Assembly (NCBI RefSeq): GCF_008253865.1 | Contig: NZ_CP042331.1 | Coordinates: 3,320,001 to 3,384,000 of the forward strand | Length of the DNA stretch: 64,000 nucleotides | Reading direction: 5' to 3' | Source of the DNA: Bosea sp. F3-2 | GTDB lineage: Bacteria; Pseudomonadota; Alphaproteobacteria; Rhizobiales; Beijerinckiaceae | In this document: piece by piece, positions 25,818 to 35,175 of the stretch | How the letters are laid out: each line of letters starts with the position of its first letter | Numbering within the stretch: the stretch's first letter is position 1 | Made by a program: the position numbers and the translations under genes | The notes under the pieces: model-generated | Told to the model about the DNA's origin: nothing | The model's database searches: none | The model's input: only the letters and a program-made list of their open reading frames with translations

Positions 25818-27386
25818 ATGATGTCGCGTTGGAAGATTGTTACCGCGGCGGCAGCGTTGCTGGCCGGCAGCAGCATGGCGCAGGCCGAAACGACCATGAA
25901 GGTCGTCATGCATTCGGACGTGAAGATCGTCGATCCGATCTGGACTACGGCCTATATCGTCCGCAACCATGGTTACATGATCTACGACACCCTGTTCTCG
26001 ATGGACGAGAAGGGCGAGATCAAGCCGCAGATGGTCGACACCTTCACGGAGTCGCCGGACAAGCTGACCTACAAGTTCACGTTGCGCGACGGCCTGCTCT
26101 GGCATGACAGCAAGCCCGTCACCGCGGAAGACTGCATCGCCTCGATCAGGCGCTGGTCGGCCAAGGACCCGGTCGGCCAGAAGTTGATGACCTTCGTCGA
26201 CACGATCACGGCCGACGACGCCAAGAGCTTCACGGTCAAGCTCAAATCGCCGACCGGCCTGCTGATCTTCGGCCTCGGCAAGCCCTCCTCCAACGTGCCG
26301 TTCATGATGCCGAAGCGCGTCGCGGACACGGACCCCAACACGCAGATCTCCGAATTCGTCGGTTCCGGCCCCTTCGTCCTGAAGCAGGATGAATGGAAGC
26401 CCGGCGACAAGATCGTCTACACCAAGTTCAAGGACTACAAGCCGCGCTCCGAGCCGGCATCCGGCCTGGCCGGCGGCAAGGTCGTCCATATCGACCGCGT
26501 CGAATGGCTTGCGGTCAGCGACCAGCAGCAGGCGGTCAACGCGCTGCTGGCGGGCGAGATCGACATGGTCGAGCAGCCCGCCTTCGACCTGATCCCGCTG
26601 CTCAAGGACGACGGCAGCATCAAGCTGTGGAACTACAATCCGCTCGGGCTGCAATACACGCTGCGGTTCAATCACACGCAGCCGCCCTTCGACAATCCGA
26701 AGGTGCGCCAGGCCGTGACCTATGCGCTGAACCAGAAGGACTTCCTCGAAGCGACCGTCGGCAATCCCGACTATTACCGGGTCTGCAAGGCGATGTTCGT
26801 CTGCGGCTCGCCGCTGACCTCCGAAAAGGGCATGGACGGGTTGCTCGCGTCGAACTTCAAGAAGTCGCAGGAGCTCCTGAAGGAGGCCGGCTATGACGGC
26901 AAGCCGGTGGTGCTGCTGCAATCGACCGACCTGCAGTCGCTTACCAATCTCGGCCCGGTCGCCAAGCAGTTGCTCGAGAAGGGCGGCTTCAAGGTCGACA
27001 TGCAGTCCTCGGACTGGCAGACGGTGGTCTCGCGCCGCGTCCGCAAGGACCCGGTCGACAAGGGTGGCTGGAACCTGATGCAGACCTCCTGGGTCTCGGC
27101 CGACATCCTGAACCCGGTCATGGCCGGCTTCTTCAATGCGAGCTGCGACAAGGCCGCCTTCGGCTGGCCCTGCGACGCAGAGATGGAGAAGCTGCGCGAC
27201 GACTTCGCCCGTGAGCCCGATCCGGCGAAGCAGAAGGCGATCGCGGAAGCCGTGCAGGTCCGCTGGCGCGAGGTGGTGACCCATGTCCATCTCGGCCAGT
27301 ACAACGTGCCGATCGCGGCCCGGAAGAACATAACCGGCATCCTGACGGCGCCGGCGCCGGTCTTCTGGAACGTCGAGAAGAAGTGA
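25818..27386 (+). CDS. ABC transporter periplasmic substrate-binding protein (SBP family 5, peptide type)
   Basis: The start at 25818, an ATG directly followed by a second one, has GAGGGGAGA upstream and gives a signal peptide (MMSRWKIVTAAAALLAGSSM, AQA cleavage). The 522-residue product is a class C, DppA/OppA-type binding protein. It contains SDVKIVDPIWTTAYIVRNHG near the N-terminus, LRDGLLWHDSKPVTAEDCIA, FVGSGPFVLKQDEWKPGDK, and RFNHTQPPFDNPKVRQAVTY. Two cysteines in VCKAMFVCGSPL probably form a disulfide. It binds peptides or related compounds in the periplasm and hands them to the permeases encoded just downstream. The flanking hydrolases suggest peptide or amide-linked nutrients. Confidence 0.93.
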   Translation: MMSRWKIVTAAAALLAGSSMAQAETTMKVVMHSDVKIVDPIWTTAYIVRNHGYMIYDTLFSMDEKGEIKPQMVDTFTESPDKLTYKFTLRDGLLWHDSKPVTAEDCIASIRRWSAKDPVGQKLMTFVDTITADDAKSFTVKLKSPTGLLIFGLGKPSSNVPFMMPKRVADTDPNTQISEFVGSGPFVLKQDEWKPGDKIVYTKFKDYKPRSEPASGLAGGKVVHIDRVEWLAVSDQQQAVNALLAGEIDMVEQPAFDLIPLLKDDGSIKLWNYNPLGLQYTLRFNHTQPPFDNPKVRQAVTYALNQKDFLEATVGNPDYYRVCKAMFVCGSPLTSEKGMDGLLASNFKKSQELLKEAGYDGKPVVLLQSTDLQSLTNLGPVAKQLLEKGGFKVDMQSSDWQTVVSRRVRKDPVDKGGWNLMQTSWVSADILNPVMAGFFNASCDKAAFGWPCDAEMEKLRDDFAREPDPAKQKAIAEAVQVRWREVVTHVHLGQYNVPIAARKNITGILTAPAPVFWNVEKK

Positions 27387-27423
27387 GCCGGATGCGCTTG
27401 CTCCTTTCCGGGAAGCCGTCCTG

Positions 27424-28365
27424 ATGCTCGGCTACATTCTGCGGCGCCTGCTGGCGGCGATCCCGGTCCTCGTGATCGTCGCCGTGCTGGTCTTCCTGAT
27501 GCTACGGCTGACGCCGGGCGACCCGGCGGCGGTGATCGCCGGCGACAACGCCAGCTCCGAGCAGATCGCGCTGGTGCGCAACCGGCTCGGGCTCGACCAG
27601 CCGATCCTCGCCCAGTTCACGATCTGGGCGAAGAACCTGCTCTCGGGCAATCTCGGCGAATCCTTCTTCTTCAAGAAGCCGATCTCCGAGCTGATCCTCG
27701 GCCGCATCGAGCCGACGCTGTCGCTCGCCTTCGCGACCATCCTGATCGCGATCTGCGTCGCGATCCCGCTGGGCGTGCTCGCCGCCTATAAGCACGGCTC
27801 CTGGATCGACCGCATCGTGATGGGCTTCTCGGTGCTCGGCTTCTCGGTGCCGGTCTTCGTGATCGGCTACCTGCTGATCTATCTCTTCGCGATCACGCTG
27901 GGCTGGTTCCCGGTACAGGGCTACCAGCCGATCTCGGCCGGGTTCGGCGGCTATGTGCAGCGGCTCGTGCTGCCGGCGGTGACGCTCTCGGTGATCTACG
28001 TCGCGCTGATCGCGCGGATGACGCGGGCGAGCGTGCTCGAGGTGCTGAACGAGGACTATATCCGCACCGCCCGCGCCAAGGGGCAGGTCGAGCGCAAGAT
28101 CCTGTTCCGCCACGCGCTAAAGAACGCGGCCGTGCCGATCGTCACCGTGGTGGGCATCGGCATCGCGCTGCTAATCGGCGGGGTCGTGGTGACGGAGAGC
28201 GTCTTCGCCATCCCCGGTCTCGGCCGGCTGACCGTCGATGCCGTGCTGGCGCGCGACTATCCCACCATCCAGGCCGTGATCCTGCTGTTCTCCGGCATCT
28301 ATGTCGGGATCAACCTGCTGATCGACCTGACCTACAGCCTGTTCGATCCGAGGATCCGCTATTGA
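27424..28365 (+). CDS. ABC transporter permease, DppB-like
   Basis: This 313-residue inner-membrane protein has six hydrophobic segments. The N-terminal motif is MLGYILRRLLAAIPVLVIVA, followed by LRLTPGDPAAVIAGD, typical of DppB/OppB. The EAA loop that contacts the ATPase is near EDYIRTARAKGQVERKILFR, followed by HALKNAAVPIVTVVG, and the C-terminus is DLTYSLFDPRIRY. It lies 37 bp after the binding protein. Its stop overlaps the TTG start of the next permease, which implies coupled translation and equal stoichiometry. Confidence 0.94.
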   Translation: MLGYILRRLLAAIPVLVIVAVLVFLMLRLTPGDPAAVIAGDNASSEQIALVRNRLGLDQPILAQFTIWAKNLLSGNLGESFFFKKPISELILGRIEPTLSLAFATILIAICVAIPLGVLAAYKHGSWIDRIVMGFSVLGFSVPVFVIGYLLIYLFAITLGWFPVQGYQPISAGFGGYVQRLVLPAVTLSVIYVALIARMTRASVLEVLNEDYIRTARAKGQVERKILFRHALKNAAVPIVTVVGIGIALLIGGVVVTESVFAIPGLGRLTVDAVLARDYPTIQAVILLFSGIYVGINLLIDLTYSLFDPRIRY

Positions 28366-29288
28366 ACGCCGAGCCGACCCTGCTGGCCCCGGTCGCCGAC
28401 GAGCCCGCCCCCTCCGGGTGGGGCATCCTGCGCCGGCTGCTGACCAATATCTCCGTGCTGATCGGAGGCTTCGTCCTGGTGGTGATGACGCTGATCGCCC
28501 TGCTGGCGCCGCAGCTCGGGACTGTCGACCCGACCGCGATCGACCCCGTTGCGCGCAACAAGAAGCCGGGCTTCGAGCGCACCATCCGCGCCGATGACGG
28601 CACGACCTCGACCTTCACGCACCGGATGGGCACGGACTCGCTCGGGCGGGACGTCTATAGCCGGGTGGTGTACGGCGCGCGCATCTCGCTGGCCATCGCG
28701 GTCACGGTGGCGCTCGCCAGCATCGCGATAGGTCTCGTCATCGGGCTCGTCGCCGGCTATGTCCGGGTCCTCGACGGGCCGATCATGCGGGTGATGGACG
28801 GGCTGATGGCGATACCGGGCATCCTGCTCGCCATCGCGGTCGTCTCGCTGTTCCGGGCCGGGTTGCCGGCGGTCATCATCGCGATCATCGTGCCGGAGAT
28901 CCCGCGCGTGGTGCGGCTGGTGCGCTCGATCGTGCTCTCGGTTCGGGAGGAGCCCTATGTCGAGGCGGCGATCATGGCCGGCACGCGCGTGCCCAAGCTG
29001 ATGATCCGCCACATCCTGCCCAACACCACCGCGCCGCTGATCGTGCAGGGCACTTTCATCGCCGCCTCCGCCATCCTCGTCGAGGCCATCCTTTCCTTCC
29101 TCGGCGTTGGCATCCCGCCGGAGACGCCGAGCTGGGGCAACATCATGGCCGAGGGGCGCAACCTCTTCCGGGTCTTCCCGCACAACATACTCTATCCGGG
29201 TATCTTCCTGGGGCTGACGGTGCTCGCCGTGAACATCCTCGGCGATGGCCTGCGCGACACGCTCGATCCGAAGATGGCCGGCCGATGA
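28362..29288 (+). CDS. ABC transporter permease, DppC-like
   Basis: Translation probably begins at a TTG (28362) that overlaps the stop of the upstream permease; no ATG is available near the family's N-terminus. The 308-residue protein has the DppC layout: one helix (about 30-55), a periplasmic loop with HRMGTDSLGRDVYSRVVYGA, then five helices. The EAA loop is VEAAIMAGTRVPKLMIRHIL, followed by PNTTAPLIVQGTFIA, and the end is FLGVGIPPETPSWG ... GDGLRDTLDPKM. It pairs with the DppB-like subunit as the translocation pore. Its stop overlaps the start of the ATPase gene. Confidence 0.94.
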   Translation: MNAEPTLLAPVADEPAPSGWGILRRLLTNISVLIGGFVLVVMTLIALLAPQLGTVDPTAIDPVARNKKPGFERTIRADDGTTSTFTHRMGTDSLGRDVYSRVVYGARISLAIAVTVALASIAIGLVIGLVAGYVRVLDGPIMRVMDGLMAIPGILLAIAVVSLFRAGLPAVIIAIIVPEIPRVVRLVRSIVLSVREEPYVEAAIMAGTRVPKLMIRHILPNTTAPLIVQGTFIAASAILVEAILSFLGVGIPPETPSWGNIMAEGRNLFRVFPHNILYPGIFLGLTVLAVNILGDGLRDTLDPKMAGR

Positions 29289-30898
29289 GCAACGAGGCAT
29301 CCCCTGTCCTGGAAATCTCGGGCCTCACCATCGGCCTGCCCGGCGGCGGCGACCGCAAGCATGCGGTGGAAGGCATTTCGCTCGCCGTCGGCAAGGGAGA
29401 GATCGTCTGCGTCGTCGGCGAATCCGGCTCGGGCAAGTCCGTTACCGCCTTCTCGGTGATGGGCCTGCTGGCCAGGGTGCTGAAGCCCCTGGCGGGGGCG
29501 ATCCGGCTGGAGGGCGAGGACCTGCTCGCCGCCACGCCGCAGCGCCTGCGCGCGCTGCGCGGCGACCGCATGGCCATGATCTTCCAGGAGCCGATGACCG
29601 CGCTCAACCCGGTGCTGACCATCGGCGACCAAATCGAGGAGGTGCTGCGCATCCATACCGACCTTGACCAGCCGGCGCGCCGCGCGAAGGTGCTCGCCAT
29701 GCTGGAAGCGATGCGCCTGCCCGATCCCGAGCGCATGCACGCCTCCTACCCGCATCAGCTTTCGGGCGGGCAGCGCCAGCGCGTGATGATCGCCGCCGCG
29801 CTGATCCTCGACCCCGCCCTGCTGATCGCCGACGAGCCGACGACTGCGCTCGACGTCACGACGCAGGCGCAGATCCTCAAGCTCATCAAGGAGATGCAGG
29901 AGCGGCGCGGCACGGGCGTGCTGTTCATCACCCATGATTTCGGCGTCGTCTCCGAAATCGCCGACCGCGTCGTGGTGATGGAGAAGGGGCGCGCCGTCGA
30001 GCAGGGGCCGACGGCGCAGGTGCTGCGCTCTCCCCAGCATCCCTATACCCGCATGCTGATCGCGGCCGTGCCGGTGCTGAAGCCGGCGCAACGGCCGGAG
30101 CCGACAGGGCCGATCGCCCTCGAGACTGCCGGCCTTGGCAAGACCTACCGCTCGGGCGGGTTGTTCAAGAAGGAACGCATCGTCCGCGCCGCCGCCGATG
30201 TCGGCATCCGGGTCCGGCGCGGCGAGACGGTCGGCATCGTCGGGGAATCCGGCTCGGGCAAGACCACGGTCGCGCGCTGCGTCGCCCGGCTGATGCCGCC
30301 GAGCGAGGGGCAGATCCTCGTCCCCGACATCGACATCGCCGGGCTTTCCGAACGGCGCCTGCGACCCTATCGGCGCAAGATCCAGGTTGTCTTCCAGGAC
30401 CCGTTCCGCTCGCTCAACCCGCGTCGCACCGTGAGCGAGTCGATCATCGAAGGCCCCGTGAATTTCGGGCAGCCGCGGGCGAAGGCACTGGCACGCGCCC
30501 GCGAGCTGATGGAACTCGTCGGCCTGCAACCCTCCGCGCTCTCGCGCTATCCGCACCAGTTCTCCGGCGGTCAGCGCCAGCGCATCGCGATTGCCCGTGC
30601 GCTTGCCATGGAGCCGGAGATTCTGATCGCGGACGAGGCAGTCTCAGCGCTCGACGTCTCGGTGCAGAAGCAGGTGCTCGCCTTGCTCGACGACGTGCAG
30701 AAGCGCTTCGACCTCGCCATCCTGTTCATCACCCACGACCTGCGGGTCGCCGCGCAGATCTGCGACCGGCTCGTGGTGATGGAGAAGGGCCTGGTGGTCG
30801 AGCAGGGCCGGACGGTCGATGTCTTCGCTGCCCCCGCCCACCCCTATACGCGTAGCCTGATCGAGGCCGCACCCGGCCGCGACTTCGCCACCGGCTAG
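29285..30898 (+). CDS. ABC transporter ATP-binding protein with two fused nucleotide-binding domains
   Basis: The 537-residue protein combines the DppD-like and DppF-like ATPases in one chain, as in GsiA and YejF. Domain 1 (about 1-260) has Walker A VVGESGSGKSVTAFSVMG, signature HQLSGGQRQRVMIAAAL and Walker B ALLIADEPTTALDV. Domain 2 (about 280-535) has Walker A GESGSGKTTVARC, signature HQFSGGQRQRIAIARAL and Walker B ILIADEAVSALDV. Both sites are complete, so both should hydrolyse ATP. The last Walker B reads DEAVSALD, normal for the DppF half. It completes a four-gene importer whose genes overlap by four bases at each permease/ATPase junction. Confidence 0.94.
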   Translation: MSNEASPVLEISGLTIGLPGGGDRKHAVEGISLAVGKGEIVCVVGESGSGKSVTAFSVMGLLARVLKPLAGAIRLEGEDLLAATPQRLRALRGDRMAMIFQEPMTALNPVLTIGDQIEEVLRIHTDLDQPARRAKVLAMLEAMRLPDPERMHASYPHQLSGGQRQRVMIAAALILDPALLIADEPTTALDVTTQAQILKLIKEMQERRGTGVLFITHDFGVVSEIADRVVVMEKGRAVEQGPTAQVLRSPQHPYTRMLIAAVPVLKPAQRPEPTGPIALETAGLGKTYRSGGLFKKERIVRAAADVGIRVRRGETVGIVGESGSGKTTVARCVARLMPPSEGQILVPDIDIAGLSERRLRPYRRKIQVVFQDPFRSLNPRRTVSESIIEGPVNFGQPRAKALARARELMELVGLQPSALSRYPHQFSGGQRQRIAIARALAMEPEILIADEAVSALDVSVQKQVLALLDDVQKRFDLAILFITHDLRVAAQICDRLVVMEKGLVVEQGRTVDVFAAPAHPYTRSLIEAAPGRDFATG

Positions 30899-30938
30899 GC
30901 CTGAACCGGACATTCGACGACGAGCTGGAGACGACGCC

Positions 30939-32414
30939 ATGACCCTGGCGATGAGCTGGGAGGAATGGACCTCCCATGACGCGGTCGGCCTCGCCGAGCG
31001 GGTGCGCAGTGGTGAGCTGACGCCGGCCGAGCTGGCGCGGCAGGCGGCCGCGGGCATCGCGAAGACGAATCCCTCGCTCAGCGCCGTAGTGGAAGTCTTC
31101 GAGGATGTGGTCGCCGATCCACTGAGCGATGGGCTCGACCCTGCCGGCCCCTTCGCCGGGGTGCCCTTCCTGATGAAGGATCTGGGTCCCACGCTGAAGG
31201 GCAGGCTGCAGGAACAGGGCTCGCTCTTCATGCGCGGAAACCGTCCGGCGGCCGATGCATGGCTCACAGGGCGCATGCGCAAGGCGGGCCTCAACCTGAT
31301 GGGCCGGACCACCACGCCCGAGTTCGGCGTGTGCAGCTCGGCCGAGAACCCCGCAATCTACGTCACCCGCAACCCCTGGCACACGGACTACACCACCTGC
31401 GGCTCTTCGGCCGGGACAGCGGCGATGGTGGCGGCCGGCGCCGTGCCGCTCTCGCATGCGACCGACGGCGGAGGCTCGATCCGCATTCCTGCCGGCTTCA
31501 ACGGCAATATCGGGCTGAAGGCCTCGCGCGGCGTGTTCTCGATCGCGCCCAACCTTTCGGATATCTCCGGCTTTGTCTCGACGCAAGGCTGCCAGAGCCG
31601 CTCGGTGCGCGACACCGCTGCCTTCGTCGACGCCTGCCGCGGCGGCGCACCGGGCGAGTTCATGCCCTACTGGGCCACGCCCGAGCCTTATACGCAGCTC
31701 ATCAAGCGCGATCCGGGCCGCCTGCGCATCGCCCTCTCGCATGAATGGGGCGACTACCGCGCCACGCCAGCCATCGTCGTCGAGCTGGAAAAGGCCGGGC
31801 GCTTCCTCGAAGGACTCGGCCACCATGTCGACTGGGCCCTGCCGGAGGCCGATCTGCGCGCCGCATTCGCCGCGCAGACCACCTGCTACATCAGCAATTT
31901 CGCACAGGTCATCGCCGGCTTCCTGGAGACGCGCGGCCTGCAACGCCCCCCGGAGGGGCTGATCGAGCCGATGAACATCCGCATCTGGGAGGCGGGTAAG
32001 GACATGTCCTATGCCGAGCGCTACCGGATGCAGGCTGTGTTCAACAGCACGGCGCGGGCCTTCGGCGCCTTCTTCGAAGAATGGGATATCATCCTGACGC
32101 CGATCACGGCGCTGCCGACGCCCAAGATCGGCGCCACCGAATACCTCACCATCAGCGACAATCCCGATGTGCGCGACTGGTTCGGCAATCTCTGGAAGTT
32201 CTTCGCTTATACGCCGCTGTCGAATCTCTGCGGCATACCGGGACTCTCGATGCCGATGGGCCGGCAGGAGAGCGGCCTGCCCTTCGGCATCCAGGCGCAG
32301 GCGCGGCAGGCCGGCGACGGCCTGCTGCTGCAGCTCGCGGCGCAGATCGAGCGCGCGATTGGAGGTCGCTGGAACGATGGCAGGCGGCCGCCCGTGCATG
32401 TGACGGCGACCTGA
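30939..32414 (+). CDS. Amidase (amidase signature family)
   Basis: Amidase-signature enzymes hydrolyse carboxamides with a Ser-cisSer-Lys triad. All three are visible in this 491-residue protein. The lysine is in GVPFLMKDLGP, the cis-serine lies in TTCGSSAGTAAMVAAGAVPL, and the nucleophile is in HATDGGGSIRIPAGFNGNIG. LKASRG follows, as is standard. The C-terminal half (FEEWDIILTPITALPTP ... LCGIPGLSMPMG) is typical of the family. It lies 40 bp after the ATPase gene, probably in the same transcript, and converges on the ArgE-like peptidase with only 7 bp between. The substrate is probably an imported amide, but that is inferred only from the neighbours. Confidence 0.93.
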   Translation: MTLAMSWEEWTSHDAVGLAERVRSGELTPAELARQAAAGIAKTNPSLSAVVEVFEDVVADPLSDGLDPAGPFAGVPFLMKDLGPTLKGRLQEQGSLFMRGNRPAADAWLTGRMRKAGLNLMGRTTTPEFGVCSSAENPAIYVTRNPWHTDYTTCGSSAGTAAMVAAGAVPLSHATDGGGSIRIPAGFNGNIGLKASRGVFSIAPNLSDISGFVSTQGCQSRSVRDTAAFVDACRGGAPGEFMPYWATPEPYTQLIKRDPGRLRIALSHEWGDYRATPAIVVELEKAGRFLEGLGHHVDWALPEADLRAAFAAQTTCYISNFAQVIAGFLETRGLQRPPEGLIEPMNIRIWEAGKDMSYAERYRMQAVFNSTARAFGAFFEEWDIILTPITALPTPKIGATEYLTISDNPDVRDWFGNLWKFFAYTPLSNLCGIPGLSMPMGRQESGLPFGIQAQARQAGDGLLLQLAAQIERAIGGRWNDGRRPPVHVTAT

Positions 32415-32421
32415 GTGCCGT

Positions 32422-33711
32422 TCAGTCTTTCAGGGTCTCGACGCCGCACCATTCCGCCACGAACAGCGCCATGGCACCGGTGATGCGCTTGATCGAGGCG
32501 AGGCTCACCCGCTCGTCGAAGGCATGGATGCCTTCCCCCGAAGGGCCATAGCAGAGCGCCGGAATCCGGTCGTAGAGCGCATAGACGCGGGCGTCGAGAT
32601 AGGCCGCCGTCATGAAGGATTTCAGCGGCTTGCCGATGGCGGCCTCATGTGCCCGGCCGAGAACGGCCTCTGCTTCGCTGCCCGGCTCGAGCACGTAACC
32701 CTGCGCCCAGAAGCCGTTGAAGGTTACCTGCGGCGGGTTGTTGGCAAGGAAGGCATCGGTGCGGGATACGGCACGGATACAGTCCTCGATACGCCGGGCC
32801 GTCTCCTCGGCGGTCACGCCAGGATAGAGCCCGACGCGGCAGTCGACGCGGCACCAGCACGGCACGGAGGAGGCCCAGTCGCCCCCCTCGATCTTGCCGA
32901 TGTTCAGGTTGATCGGGTGCGGCTCGTCCTCGAAATGCGGGCGACCCGCCTTCTCGGCGTTGAATTCTTCCTCCAGTTTCCGCAGCGCGGCAATGACGCG
33001 ATAGGCGGCGTCGATGGCGTTCGCGCCAGTCCCCATCTCGCGGACATGGGCCGGCACGCCGCGCACCTCGAACTGGAACCAGAGCACACCGATATTGGCG
33101 CGGGCAAGCATCTCCTGCTCCGGCTCGGGGATGAGGGCGGCATCGGCACGGTAGCCACGCAGATGCGTCATCAGCGCGCCGTTGCCGGTCGATTCCTCCT
33201 CGACCACTGATTCGACATAGACCGTTGCGGCCGGCTGCAGGCCGATGCGCCTGAGCGCGTCGAGGCAGGCCAGGTTCGCTCCGGCCCCGGCCTTCATGTC
33301 GGCGCTGCCACGGCCATACATCCAGTCGCCTTCGATCACCGGGTCGAACGGGGCGTGGGTCCATTGGTCGCGCGGCCCGGCCGGAACCACGTCGACATGG
33401 GCCTGGAGGATGAGCGAGCGCCCCCGCTCCGTGCGCGGACGATGGATGCCGACGACGATCGGAGCCTCGGAATGGCTGTCGGAGAAGGGCGCACCGCCTG
33501 GATGGGCCGCAATCGCCTCCCGGTCCATCGCGAAGCGGTCCATGGTGAAGCCGCGGTCCTTCATCGCCCGGAAGACGAAATCCTGGACGGTATGCTCCTG
33601 CCCGCGCGTCGAGGCGAAGCGGACGAGATCCTGCGTGTAGCGAACCTGTTCGTCGAAGCCCTTATCGACGGCCGCGAGAATCCTGTCGCGCAGGGCAGAG
33701 TCGAGGGACAT
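32422..33711 (-). CDS. ArgE/DapE family M20 deacylase or peptidase
   Basis: The 429-residue protein has the M20 catalytic motifs: LILQAHVDVVPAGPRDQWTH, the bridging aspartate in MYGRGSADMKAGAGANLACL, and the glutamates in VESVVEEESTGNGALM. Its N-terminal ASTRGQEHTVQDFVFRAMKD and the long spacer make it closest to the ArgE/acetylornithine deacetylase branch, not to the amidohydrolase at 23326. It is encoded convergently to the amidase, so it has its own promoter in the approximately 490-bp gap upstream. It adds a fourth peptide- or amide-cleaving enzyme to the cluster. No arginine-synthesis neighbours support a true ArgE role. Confidence 0.9.
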   Translation of the reverse strand: MSLDSALRDRILAAVDKGFDEQVRYTQDLVRFASTRGQEHTVQDFVFRAMKDRGFTMDRFAMDREAIAAHPGGAPFSDSHSEAPIVVGIHRPRTERGRSLILQAHVDVVPAGPRDQWTHAPFDPVIEGDWMYGRGSADMKAGAGANLACLDALRRIGLQPAATVYVESVVEEESTGNGALMTHLRGYRADAALIPEPEQEMLARANIGVLWFQFEVRGVPAHVREMGTGANAIDAAYRVIAALRKLEEEFNAEKAGRPHFEDEPHPINLNIGKIEGGDWASSVPCWCRVDCRVGLYPGVTAEETARRIEDCIRAVSRTDAFLANNPPQVTFNGFWAQGYVLEPGSEAEAVLGRAHEAAIGKPLKSFMTAAYLDARVYALYDRIPALCYGPSGEGIHAFDERVSLASIKRITGAMALFVAEWCGVETLKD

Positions 33712-34198
33712 GCGTGCTCTCCGTCGAAATTGCCAAAGATCGGCTTCGTCCGCTGACGGCCGGTCGGCAGTCTAGGGCCCCGCCCTGCGGCACGAAGCCC
33801 CAAGCCGGTATGCAAGGCCTGCGCCCCGCGCAACCGAGGTTCCGCAGATTTGGCGCTCTTCGCGAAGAGACCGCAATCCGCATATTGCGTCGCCACGTGG
33901 CGGATGAGGAATACGCACGTCTCGTCGGTTGATCAGGTCCAGTCGTCTCGGCGTCCCCTGAAAATTTGTCGCCAAATCAAGCCACCGAAAATGCAAACCT
34001 GTCAGACATCCGAGGTGGGTCGAGCTTGGACTTGCCGCTGTCGATGGGGACGTCCGCTTTCGGGCGCTGAGCGAGAGTCCGCTCGTGGCGCGATGGCGAC
34101 GCCCGAGCAGCGCTCCCTGAACGTCAGCAATCTCCCCTTATGAGAAGTTCGGGAGGTCCGCATTCCGGACGGCCTTCCACTGCGCCCTTCGCAGGCGG
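33712..34198. other. About 490 bp without a recognisable gene
   Basis: The region lies between the divergent upstream side of the ArgE-like gene and the 3' end of the SDR gene. Several short frames are open but none has a family match, leader or ribosome site. It should contain the promoter of the minus-strand peptidase near 33720-33780. I see no clear repeat. Confidence 0.45.
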
Positions 34199-35074
34199 CT
34201 ATATGTAGCCGCGTGCGGAGAGCTCCTTCTCGGTGGCAATCCAAAGCGCGCGCGCGACTTCGAGATCGTCGCCAGGGGACGGGGGGATGACCTGTCGTAC
34301 TCGTCGGCCCATGAAATAGCCGCCAGACACATCTTTGAAGGCTGGATTGATGGCCAATTCGACGATGAGCGTAGCGCCCCTTCGAGGATCGCCGATGTTC
34401 AGCCATTTCAGAAGCTGTTCCAACGGCGCGGCGAATGACAACTCCCGTCCCAGGCCCGTGACGTTAAAGCCAGGGCACAAGGCGTTGGCCGCAATGTGCG
34501 TGACCGTCAGTTGCCGGGCCAGTTCCATCGAGAACAAGATCGCCATGGTCTTCGTCCGGCCATACAGAGCCGAAGACCCTCTGGCGCTGAAGGCGCTACA
34601 ATCGACCAGTACCGCCAGGGGATCGAAGGTTCCGCCCCGTCGAGAGGCGTCGGAACCCACGGTGACGATCCGTGAGGATCCGGACCGCATGAGCGTGCCG
34701 CGAAGGATGTGCGTGAGCAGCCAGGGCGCCAGATAATTGACCGTGACCATCTCGGCATGGCCGTCGCGGCTAAAGCGCGGTGAAAAGGCGTGGAGCCCCG
34801 CATTGTTGATCAAGACGTCGATGTTTCCGTGGCGCTGAATGATCTGACGCCCGATTTCAGCCACCGAAGCCAGATCGCTGAAATCGCCAAATACGACATC
34901 GACCTCGGCGCCCGGAGTTTCGGCCTTGATCAGATTCACGGTGATCTCAGCTCGTTGCTTGTCGCGGGCGGTCAAAACGAGCCGCGCGCCGTGACGGGCC
35001 AGATCAATGGCGGCGCATTGGCCTAGACCGCCGGTGGCCCCCGTAATGACGACTGTCTGGCCCTTCGCCATCAT
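34199..35074 (-). CDS. Short-chain dehydrogenase/reductase
   Basis: This 291-residue classical SDR has the nucleotide loop VVITGATGGLGQCAAIDLAR, with TGxxxGxG read as TGATGGLG. NNAG follows in DVLINNAGLHAF, the catalytic serine is near IVTVGSDAS, and the YxxxK pair is in SSALYGRTKTMAILFSMELA. It is closest in pattern to retinol-dehydrogenase-like or WW-domain-oxidoreductase-like bacterial SDRs. Substrate unknown. It diverges from a MarR gene with about 100 bp of AT-rich DNA and a palindromic operator between them, so MarR control is very likely. Two ATGs open the frame (35074 and 35071). Confidence 0.9.
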   Translation of the reverse strand: MMAKGQTVVITGATGGLGQCAAIDLARHGARLVLTARDKQRAEITVNLIKAETPGAEVDVVFGDFSDLASVAEIGRQIIQRHGNIDVLINNAGLHAFSPRFSRDGHAEMVTVNYLAPWLLTHILRGTLMRSGSSRIVTVGSDASRRGGTFDPLAVLVDCSAFSARGSSALYGRTKTMAILFSMELARQLTVTHIAANALCPGFNVTGLGRELSFAAPLEQLLKWLNIGDPRRGATLIVELAINPAFKDVSGGYFMGRRVRQVIPPSPGDDLEVARALWIATEKELSARGYI

Positions 35075-35107
35075 GGGACGCCTCCAAAATAATTGATTAA
35101 TGTCTAC

Positions 35108-35135
35108 TATTTGAATGATGGATATTTGTCAAATA
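35108..35135. promoter_or_regulatory. Palindromic operator between the SDR and MarR genes
   Basis: A perfect palindrome TATTTGTCAAATA lies at 35123-35135, and an extra half-site TATTTG lies at 35108-35113, in AT-rich DNA between divergent genes. MarR proteins bind palindromes of about this size in their own promoter regions. Assignment to this MarR is inference. Confidence 0.6.
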
Positions 35136-35175
35136 ATTGAGGCATTCTCCGCGTTTCCAACAGCAGGAGGCCGGT

